A stretch of DNA of 64,000 bases from Leidyana gryllorum EB-2025a (taxonomy: Eukaryota; Apicomplexa), in NCBI GenBank assembly GCA_048772705.1, contig JBLWGC010000230.1, positions 620,001-684,000 on the forward strand, in the 5' to 3' direction. This document shows positions 30,501-39,300 of the stretch, one piece after another. The notes below the pieces were generated by a model. That model was given only the letters and a program-made list of their open reading frames with translations, did no database searches and was not told the DNA's origin. Numbering within the stretch: position 1 is the first letter of the stretch; the number at the start of each line of letters is the position of its first letter. Both the position numbers and the translations under genes were made by a program.

Positions 30501-31730
30501 ATGACATCGATGATTTTCCACCCCGAAGTTGGAGGTGGGGGAGGCGGCGGATGGAGCGGTCCGCCGGCACCTCCACAATTGACCCACAGGCTGGTAGTAT
30601 GCCTGACTCCTGTGGCGCGTAACGTGCACTTCAGTCTGATATCAGAAGATATATCGGGAGTATTCGACCTCTGTGGGCCCACGAAAAGTGTGTTTGTGGG
30701 GCACTATCCCGAGTTTCCTGCGCCAGTAGCGAGTATCGCGTATGCTGTTGTGGAGTTTTACTCTGGTGCTGCTGCGGCAGAGGCGGTGACCGGTTTGAAT
30801 GGGACTGTGCTCCCAGGGCTAGGGACTATTCAGATCCACCGGTTACAGCCGGATGAAGCGCCGATTATTCGGGTTCGGGCTATTCACCAGGCGCTGTTCA
30901 GTACGACTTCGACGCCGGCGGAGTCGGACAATACGTCCGTATTGAAGCAACTAGCGAGTGCTCTATCTACCTCTGCTGCTGCCCCTAAACCCCCTGCCCC
31001 GATTTACATGGCCAGGCTCGAGTTGGTTTCGTTGTTTGGCTATGAAGAGTTCAATGTCACCCAACAAGTACTCGGTGAAAGAGACCGAAACATTCATTAT
31101 ATCCTAGAAGAGGCCGAAAATAAGGTGGCTATCAGCCTAAACGGGGTACCTTTGAATCACGCTCCAGTGGCTGAACGGCTGCACATGGCGGTAACGTCCG
31201 CGTCGCAACCCCATTACGAGAAGGCCGTGGATATGGCGGAGGATTTGCTCCAAGCTGTTTGCTTGCAGTTTGTGCATTTCTGCCTCCAGCGAAGACTCAA
31301 GATACCCACTAATGTGGGCTTCATAAGGCACAGCTATGTAGGCCTCCAAACCCCAGATGGTCAGGGCAAAGACTTCTCTTACATGGGATTGCGGGAAAGA
31401 CCCAGAGTATGGCTTAAAGATGTACCGCCCCAAGCCCTTGCACCCCCCCCTTCCGGCCCTCCCCCAGCCCCGAACACTGACGCGCCCCCGCCCAAACAGC
31501 AACAACCGCAAACAGCTGCTGATACTCAACAACAGCAATCCGTTCCCCGCAATCAGCAGCAAGGCGGTGGTGGTGGAGGTGGCGGTGGCTGGGGTAGTCA
31601 ACGTCGAAGTCGCCCACGTCAGAATAACCAGTCGCAAGCCAACAGACAAGCAGCACAGGCTCCCCCTCAACAAGGTCAGCAGCCACCTCCAGCACAAGGC
31701 GGAGGTGGAGGTTACTATGATGGATGGTAG
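30501..31730 (+). CDS. RRM-like plus KH-domain RNA-binding protein (BBP/KHDC4 type)
   Basis: Single exon of 409 aa. The frame is open further upstream only as the antisense of the Acl4-like gene, so ATG 30501 is taken as the start. After a Gly run, residues about 30-110 form an RRM-like fold (LVVCLTPVARNVHFSL ... AYAVVEFYSGAAAAEAVTGL ... IQIHRL). Residues about 170-265 resemble the long KH domain of branchpoint-binding protein and KHDC4: VTQQVLGERDRNIHYILEE, then a VAISLNGVP-like strand, PVAERLHMAVTS and AVDMAEDLLQAV. The C-terminus is low complexity: Pro-rich, Gln-rich, a nine-Gly run, and RSRPRQNNQ. The family is involved in pre-mRNA splicing. Which subfamily it belongs to is uncertain. It converges on the SPF30-like gene. 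Confidence 0.85.
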   Translation: MTSMIFHPEVGGGGGGGWSGPPAPPQLTHRLVVCLTPVARNVHFSLISEDISGVFDLCGPTKSVFVGHYPEFPAPVASIAYAVVEFYSGAAAAEAVTGLNGTVLPGLGTIQIHRLQPDEAPIIRVRAIHQALFSTTSTPAESDNTSVLKQLASALSTSAAAPKPPAPIYMARLELVSLFGYEEFNVTQQVLGERDRNIHYILEEAENKVAISLNGVPLNHAPVAERLHMAVTSASQPHYEKAVDMAEDLLQAVCLQFVHFCLQRRLKIPTNVGFIRHSYVGLQTPDGQGKDFSYMGLRERPRVWLKDVPPQALAPPPSGPPPAPNTDAPPPKQQQPQTAADTQQQQSVPRNQQQGGGGGGGGGWGSQRRSRPRQNNQSQANRQAAQAPPQQGQQPPPAQGGGGGYYDGW

Positions 31731-31895
31731 AACCGCCCCTCCACTCTTAAGCAGAAAGCAGCAGCAGGACAGACTGACAGCCAGCCAGTTACCCACTATA
31801 AATATCCATCAGTATCATCAGTCACTACTTCTACCACCTCCTACACAACACACAATTACACACACTGACTTATTATTAATGCAGGATAGAGCTTT

Positions 31896-33109
31896 TCATT
31901 CCCCCCCGCCGTCACCACTTCGCCGGTAATCGTGCAACAGAGCGCTACCAACTCTGTGTGTCGGCTTAGCCATACTTTTGGAAACATGCTGCTTCCAATC
32001 ATTCTGCTGCTCTCTCGCCTGACTCTCTTCAGTCGCTGCTTTCTGCTCCCTTTTCAACGCCTTTAGCCGCCGCCTCTTATTGGCTTTCTGCGCTTCAGTG
32101 TCTGAGTCCAAATTACACATTTCATTCACAAGCTGTGACCCACCTGTTGCTCTAACTATTAGATTAGCCGGAACACGCAACCCGCCCGCCAGAACCACTT
32201 CCTTAGGCTTCTTCTTGGTTGCCACATCGGCTGAATTACGTTTACCGCCACCCCCAGAACCCGAAGCATTACTGTTCGGCGGCACTATCGGTATATCCGC
32301 CGGCCGCAACTGCACATCATAGAAACGTGGCCACCCAAATCTCACTCACCCTGTCTGCTGGGACGGTCTCACTGTTTCCATACTCTGTATATGTCACCAA
32401 GTAACCCTCCTCCACAATGGCGTCAACAGTGCACTTGTACCATTGTCTATGGACAACAACTCGTCATATCACAGCAGATTGGACCACCACATCACTCACC
32501 CATCGTCAGAATATAGTGCCTGAGCCTCCATACCCACCGTTACGCTATCGGGAGGCATGGGGTTCCGCAGACGAACCGCCCCAACGGGCACATTCTGCGT
32601 CTGTTTACGCGCCAACCAATACACCTTCACAGTCAGAGGTGTACCCGTTGACGGGTCTAATTCGCCAAGCGCCATGATAGTCCCAAATACGGGGTGGTGG
32701 GGATCCTTGCTGGACACACACGTGCGTCCGATCAATGCTAAAGTCCCCGGTGCAGGCTGAACGACTGTTGGAGCCGCTGGGGGGATGCTGCCGCTCTTGC
32801 CCTCATCATCCGGTGCCCCCACAGGACCTTCAGCTACAGACGGTGCCGGGGGCTCATCTCTTGCTGCGGCCTCTTCCGCTTCTTTGAACTCGATCAAATC
32901 AGTAAAGGAGACAATGACTTCCTCCAAGTCAGCCTTTAGCTTCTGCAGTTCAGCACTGCCAGGCTCGGACTCCAAAGCCTGGGATATAGCCTCCCAGTTT
33001 GCTTTATACTCATTCAGACGGGTCTGCAGGCACCATTGTCACATCAATTCACTGTCCCTTCATCCCTTACCTTCAAGCTCTCCAGCGACTCCTCAGCCAA
33101 GTCCGCCAT
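31896..33109 (-). CDS. SPF30/SMNDC1-like Tudor-domain splicing factor, 4 exons
   Basis: Exons 33109-33071, 33023-32500, 32446-32350 and 32309-31896, giving 357 aa. Introns are 47, 53 and 40 nt. Exon 1 encodes only 13 residues (MADLAEESLESLK) and joins in phase to TRLNEYKANWEAI; with the following KLKADLEEVIVSFTDL this matches the N-terminal helices of SPF30. The Tudor fold spans exons 2-4 and includes ALYSDDGQWYKCTVDAI and LVTYTEYGNSETVPADRL, close to the human SMEDG...YGN pattern. The C-terminal part is Lys/Arg-rich coiled coil (KANKRRRLKALKREQKAA) ending with WKQHVSKSMAK. In other eukaryotes the protein binds symmetric dimethylarginine on Sm proteins and aids tri-snRNP entry. A Pro/Ala-rich insert separates the helices from the Tudor domain. 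Nuclear location is inferred. Confidence 0.9.
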
Positions 33110-33123
33110 TTTTTTTGCCTTGT
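33110..33123. promoter_or_regulatory. 14-bp bidirectional start-to-start gap
   Basis: Only 14 bp, mostly an AAAAAAA/T-rich run, separate the ATG of the SPF30-like gene (33109, minus) from the ATG of WDR83 (33124, plus). Both N-termini match their families from the first residues. Leaders of the two mRNAs must overlap each other or be almost absent. Confidence 0.4.
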
Positions 33124-34354
33124 ATGAGCCTCGGAGGCCTGCGACTCGACCACCTCGAGTGTGTTAAGACTCTCAATGCCCACAACAAGGGTGGTGTCTT
33201 GGATTTGGTGCTAACTCAAGACAGTCAATATGGTTTAACCTGTGGTCAAGATAGTTCCATCAAGCTCTGGAACCTTTGGAAGGGTCTTTTGATTCAATCA
33301 TATGAAGGTGTGCATCACGCAGAGGTCACATCCGCACATTTCAGTTCATGCCGTTCCAAGTTTGTATCCGTTGGCACGCGCGACTCGAACGGATATTTGT
33401 GGGATGTATCAACGGGAAAGATTATCCGTCGCGTCGGGCGCCATGAGCTAGGGATCACCACAGTAGGAGCTATTCCGAAATCCGATGACATCGTCTGGAC
33501 CACTTCACCTGACAAAACTGTAGCTCTTTGGGATCTACGCGAGCGAGGACCTCAGAAGCGACCAATCCAAGTACTGAATGACGCTTTCGATACTGTCACT
33601 ACGTAAGCTGCAATCGATACGTCCCCTTTGTAGCGGTGTTCGATCGTGTGTGTGCGACGCCCTGTGTCCCCGTGTCAATCCCGTGGGCCCTTTTTGTGCT
33701 TATTATAGCTCGCACTTCTATTATATCGTGTCTGCAGGGCCCTGGCGACAAAGGATGGCGAGATATTGACCGCGTCCCTGGACGGCTTTTTGCGGTCATA
33801 CGATCTGCGCAACGGACTAATGACTGCTGACTTTCTGCACCATGCTTTGACAAATTTGGCCTTAACACATGACCCTGGATCACAATGTGTACTGGTGACA
33901 TGTCTGGGGTCCCAGTTACTGTTGATTGATCGGTCCTGTAAGGAGAGTTGTGAGGTTCTAAACAGCTATGGGGGCCGAGTTAATCAGGTGACCCGGCTTC
34001 ACCCAACTCTCGACAATACAGACTCTGTGGTCATCTCCCCAAGCGAAGACGGGAAGTTGCTATTTTGGGATATTGGGACAGAAGACAACAGTCGTACTCT
34101 AAAGGTAAGCCATAAAGTCGAGAGGTTTCATTCAAACGGAGAGACTTTAGGTCATTGAGAAGGCTCATGGCGACGTGAATGTAGTGAATGGCGTGAGGAC
34201 CATTCTCGACACTGACGAGACGAAAGATCGGCTCCTCCGATCTTCATCACCAAACCAGAAGTCGGCGGTGGATGAGGTTGAAATGGATAAAACTTCCTTT
34301 TTCACCTTCGGTCAAGACGGCCGGATCAAAATGTGGAGGGCGGTTATGCGGTGA
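33124..34354 (+). CDS. WDR83: WDR83/Morg1-like WD40 protein, 3 exons
   Basis: Exons 33124-33602, 33738-34104 and 34151-34354, giving 349 aa. Introns are 135 and 46 nt. It is a seven-bladed beta-propeller. Characteristic parts are LTCGQDSSIKLWNLWKG, SVGTRDSNGYLWDVSTGK, TSPDKTVALWDLRERGPQ, TASLDGFLRSYDLRNG, SEDGKLLFWDI and FGQDGRIKMW. Blade order and the NAHNKGGVLDL start fit WDR83, which joins the spliceosomal C complex and also acts as a MAPK scaffold in animals. The third exon carries a short acidic insertion (TDETKDRLLRSSSP) before the last blade. The gene overlaps the convergent PSI-like gene by 11 bp at the stop codons. Confidence 0.9.
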
Positions 34355-35423
34355 CAATCCAATGATCATCGAGTGATCTGTCCGTACATTGAGACGAGAA
34401 GGATTCCCCGCCCAGGACAGCACAGTGCAAGGGTTTGTACCCACAGCCTGCCTTCGGGGTCACCGAGGCGTCCAGTAGCGCCACTTCGGATAGATCACAC
34501 CAATGGCAGGTGCTCGTTGCAGTGCAACTCGTGCAAGTAGTGAAGTGGCGACAGTAGTCGTTCACTCGCGACTCCCAGGTGTCAATGTAGAACGCTGTCA
34601 GCTTCACCGAGGACGCCCTCGGGGCACTTGTGAACCATTGGCGAATCTTCTCAGGCGGGTCACCATCGTGACGGGTCACCAACGTTAACGAAAGCTCGTC
34701 GGTCGGACTGACGATGCCCTCCCTCTCAAGCCACCACTGTTGCATATATGAAGCAATCGAGGCCTCAACCAAGTCCGCTCCGACCATCGGAGCCTCGAAA
34801 AGAGGGGTTGTATACCCATTTTCTTTTGTGTAAAGGGGTATTGTTCTTATCCACTCATCAGGAGCGGTGGAAGTTGAGGGACGACGATGTTTCAAAGTCA
34901 AAGAAACATGTGTGTTGGGATCGTTGTGGTACAGATCGGTGTCTGGTCGATCGATGAAACCCAAATAACCCAACTTCATCGGGTCTCCCAACTGGACCAA
35001 ATCGTACAACGATAAGACATATTCCACAGAGTAACTCGTGAACTTTCCCTCCACCAGCCGAACATCCAAATCGTATCCATCTGAGTTGCGCCGCACGGGA
35101 TCTGGATACGGCTCCGGCGGCAAATCTGAGCGCGCCTGGAGTTGTCTTTTCCTTCCTTTAGCCATATTCCCGCTCGACCCACTCGACGGTGATCCCCGAT
35201 TCCACAACCACACTGCGCCCTCGTTCCTCACAGTATGGACAAACTGCTTAGAGGTCACATATTTGGCCTCGATCTCCTCAACATAGCCTCGCGGGATGAT
35301 ACAGTCCGGTAACGCCGATGAGTAGTCGTTATAGTCATATAGGAATGGTGTCAAACAATTGTTGATCATACATGTTGGTGCTCCCAGAGCCAATGCACAT
35401 GACACAGCCGGAATCGGTGCCAT
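34344..35423 (-). CDS. Cys-rich PSI-like protein of unknown function
   Basis: Single-exon model of 359 aa from ATG 35423. The N-terminus (MAPIPAVSCALALGAPTC) is weakly hydrophobic and might be a signal peptide. The middle is not recognised (for example EYVLSLYDLVQLGDPMKLGY, GADLVEASIASYMQQWW). Near the C-terminus CRHFTTCTSCTATSTCHWC, followed by two more spaced cysteines, resembles a PSI (plexin-semaphorin-integrin) knot found in extracellular proteins. No membrane segment is clear. The ATG shares its A with the TGA of the upstream coiled-coil gene. A GT-AG intron at about 35443-35492 would instead fuse both frames in phase, so separate genes are not certain. The stop overlaps WDR83. Confidence 0.7.
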   Translation of the reverse strand: MAPIPAVSCALALGAPTCMINNCLTPFLYDYNDYSSALPDCIIPRGYVEEIEAKYVTSKQFVHTVRNEGAVWLWNRGSPSSGSSGNMAKGRKRQLQARSDLPPEPYPDPVRRNSDGYDLDVRLVEGKFTSYSVEYVLSLYDLVQLGDPMKLGYLGFIDRPDTDLYHNDPNTHVSLTLKHRRPSTSTAPDEWIRTIPLYTKENGYTTPLFEAPMVGADLVEASIASYMQQWWLEREGIVSPTDELSLTLVTRHDGDPPEKIRQWFTSAPRASSVKLTAFYIDTWESRVNDYCRHFTTCTSCTATSTCHWCDLSEVALLDASVTPKAGCGYKPLHCAVLGGESFSSQCTDRSLDDHWIVTA

Positions 35424-36277
35424 CAGATGCTGCCGTGCTGAAGATTTTTTTTCGCGTCTAAGAGTAAGCTGGACGACTTGGCCGTACACTCCTTCAACGC
35501 CAGAATGCGTCGTCCCAATTGACGGAGAGTCTTAGACCGTAAAGGCCATTTCTCTGGTATCAACTCATCGTACTCGCTTTGCCGCTCCTTCACCTCAGCG
35601 ATCTCTTTCTTCAGATTCTCTATTACCACGTCCTTGTCGCGGATACTCTTCTCAATAATTCGCCGAATCTCATTCTGAGCCAACTTGCTCTCTTTCTATA
35701 CAACACAAACAACATAAACACACCAGAGATGATCAATGCCACTTACCCCCCGGGTCCGAATGTACTGCAAGTCTTTCTGGACAACGTAATTCGACTTCCG
35801 AAGCAAACAAATCGCAGTACTTATCGTCTCCAAAAAGGATGCCTCCTCCGGTAACAACTCGTTCGCCGACACACCGCGCTTCCCCGCCTTCTGACGAGCA
35901 TTCACCGCCTCCTCCAAAGCGGAGTTAGACGACTGCAACAACGCTACCGCAGCCTGGGGCGTCACCGCTTGGCGCTTCTTCTAATCACGCGTTGCCCGAC
36001 CAACTTGTCACGCTCACTCACTCACCCCATAGGTGCTTTCGTTGAAGAAGATTTCGCGATCAATGTCCACTTCTTCGTTCTGAACCTCCTCAAATGCTGC
36101 TGCTGCTGGGGTGGCCGCCTCTGGACGAACCAGCTCTGCCGCCAACTGCGCCTCGTCCATTGCGTGGGCGATCGGGGCAGCTCCCCCTTTCCGGGACCCC
36201 ATCATCATGCGAGCACGAGCTACCGACAGAACTCGTTGTTTTCTGCCATCTCTAACACCCGGAGGCCGTCTACTCAT
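35423..36277 (-). CDS. Coiled-coil protein, unrecognised, 3 exons
   Basis: Exons 36277-36026, 35980-35747 and 35695-35423, giving 252 aa with 45- and 51-nt introns. The first 35 residues are basic (SRRPPGVRDGRKQRV), followed by Ala-rich and then acidic sequence. The rest is helical, with heptad-like stretches EEAVNARQKAGKR, LLPEEASFLETISTAICLL and an ENLKKEIAEVKERQSEYDE coil. LIPEKWPLRSKTLRQLGRRI follows. No family was recognised. The start lies 28 bp past the stop of the CHD1-like gene on the same strand, and the stop overlaps the next ATG (TGATG). An alternative splice near the end could fuse it to the PSI-like frame. Confidence 0.75.
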
Positions 36278-36305
36278 GATGGGTGCAGTGCACGTTTGCT
36301 GTCAA

Positions 36306-39300
36306 CTATAAGTGTTCATCCTCCACGCACTCTCCGTCCTCGGGAACTTCCGACCCCGTCGCAACTCCCTCCTGCATCGCGCTGCGGGGTAAAACAATCG
36401 TCTCCTCCTCCCCAACACTCAACAATCCGCCACCGCTTTCGCCCGTCAGACTACCACGCTTCTTCCTCGGGATACGCGGAGCCGTTGTTGTTGCAGACCC
36501 GCTCGGGTCGTCCAGCATGTCGTCCCCAGGCATCTCATCCTCGTCATCGTCAAACAGCCCACCCCGACCGGCAGCTAAGCCGCCATTGGTGTCGTCCATC
36601 TCCTCTTCTCCGAACACCCCAGCATCCTGACCACTCGCCACAGTGTGTGTGTGCGTATCGGGAGGGTGCTGGCCGTCCGCCAAAGGACCGCCATCACCAC
36701 TCGTTTCCTCTTCGGAAGGGAGCGCAGAAGATGAGGGCTCACCTCCTCCAGCAACCGGAGACGTAGAAAAGTCACCTTCCACCGGCACTCCCTCGGCCAC
36801 TAACTTGGTGGTACCTGTAGTCTTAGCACCAGTGGGGCCGTCGGTGGCCGCCGTGTTCAGCCCATCCCTGAGGACCCCGTCTGTAGCGACGGGCGCATCA
36901 GCGGCGGGCCCACTCCCACTCTCCTCGTCGGCCGGGGACGCAGACGCGGCAACACCGCCAGACTGAGACGGCAGGTTGTCAGTAGTCGTAGTAGGCTCGT
37001 TAGCACCAGGTGAAGCACTGGCTGTTACTAAGGTGTGTACCAATTGTAACAGTTTGACGGCTCGAGTTTTTATTTTGTCAGATTTGACCTTCTTCATGAA
37101 GTCAGGGACTCCCTCAGCCAAGGCGGTGTCATGGGCAATCTTCTGCCAGTTAGCAAACCCATGGATGTATATACCCTTCAGCAGTTGGTTGTCGCCTAAC
37201 TTCACAATATTAGCTGTCGTGGCATCCTCCGGTAAGTCCAGCTTCATATGTTGGGCACGAATTAGCCAAGGCTTGGCCGCATCTGGATTCTGGTCGGATA
37301 TCATCTTATGTAAACTCTCCAAATGAGCCACGCGGTCCAACAATTCCCGACACGGACACGCATATCCAGCTCCAAACGAAATACTGATTGGAATCTTTTT
37401 CGTGGTACCAGAAGCTGTCGTGGTCGTCGTGGCGTCCTTCTCCGCCTGAGCCAACGCAGCCTCACAACGTTTGATCAGATTCTCCGCCTCTTCCAGAATC
37501 ATGGATTCGTCCACCTTGCCCAACTTCGCATCATCCAGGACATCCATCATTCTTATCGCGGGAGACCCAAACTTTATCATCGCGCGACTCAAACGATAAC
37601 GTTCACGATCAGCAAAAACACCATTCGCCACATTCGCACCAGACGAAGAGGCTACAGATCGCTTGCCACTCGTACCAGTAATGGATGAGCTTCCTGCCTT
37701 CTTGGATCCAGAAGTAGCTCCAGCACGTGCTCGAGTACTCCCACTGCCAGCTTTCCGTCGACTGGCCGCGCCACCACGCCGTCTGCTGGACCTCAACGGA
37801 GCATCGCTGCTATCTCCCTCGTCACTGTCGTCATCCGCAAGGTCACCAATTCGGAAATCGTCTTCTTCCACGTCACCGCCAGCAGCCATGTACAGGTCAC
37901 GTCCGGTAGCAGCGGCCCGCTTCGCACTCCTACCGCCCTTCCGACCACCACGCGTTGTTGGGGCAGCCGCTTCGGCCGGAGCAGCAGCAGCCGCCTCGCC
38001 TTTGATCTTCACGCGCTCCTCCAGCGGAATGATTTGATCCCAAGCCAACTTGTCCTCTTCCTTTTGTTTCGGAGCTTCGTATCTGAAGTCAGATACATTA
38101 CTGAACGAACTCAGAAGATCTTCTGCACGTCCGTTCCCGCTTTGATCGGTGTGCTCCTCTGCCTCCGCCAGGACCTTATCGAGATCAATTTTGACGCTGT
38201 CGTCGTCGGTTGCACTGCCACCGTCCTCATTGCTGGTCTCTTTCTTCTGCCAGAGCTTCGTTGCTCCGAACATCAGAATCTTAGTCAGCTCCTCGCGGTT
38301 GAATCCACTATTCTTTCCTTGGGCCCCGCCCGTACCATTGAGCAGATCTGTGTCTTTTATACCCGCCTTCACATTCAATCCTTGGACGACCAATGCATCC
38401 AGGACCATTTTCGCTTTGGCTCGCTCCAGAATATCTTCCTCCACACTATCTTTGGTGACAACCCTGCAGAACGCAGATGATTGAATTCATTTGGGCCAAA
38501 TGCGTGTACATCTATGCATTGCAGCACCGACGGCAAGCGGCGGGGCTGCTGCTATACCGCAATGAAGCGTGTTGCTATCAATGGAGTTGCCATTGTTTCA
38601 CGCACACACACAATGTGTGTCTCCGGAAACACAATGAATTCATGCACGTACCTATATATTTGCACTGTCTTGGTTTGGCCGATACGATGAGCTCGTGCTT
38701 CCGCCTGAAGATCATTCTGAGGATTCCAATCAGAATCGTATATAATGACAGTGTCGGCCGATGTCAGATTGATACCCAGGCCACCGGCCTTGGTGGAGAG
38801 TAAGAAGCAAAAGTCATCCGAGCCAGGAGCGTTGAAGTGATCCATAGCCTTCTTTCTGACATCTCGGGACATTGTACCGTCGAGTCTCTGTGTGGAAAGT
38901 TATGTGATGATCCGTTCCTAAATGAGGAGTCTAGTTACCTGATGTTTGAAGCCTCTAATGGTGAGGAATGTGGAGAGGAGGTTGAGCATCCTGACCATTT
39001 GCGAGAAGATGAGTACTCTGTGCCCTTTCTCCTTGAGTCTGGTGAGCAGTTTGTCGAGAAGGCACATCTTGCCAGAGCTCCAGAGCAATTCCTTGTTGAA
39101 GCTTTCTCTGTCTTCGGGACAGTGGAGGAGGAAGGGATGGTTGCAGATCTTCTTGAGCTCGACACAGATGTTTTGGAGACTGAGCTTGCTGCCTCCCGTG
39201 GATTTGGAGAGCGACTCGTAGTTTCTGAGAACGACGTCCTTGCAGAGAGAGGCCTGACGGGGAGAGAGCTCTACCCTGAGAATCCACTCAACTTTGTTAG

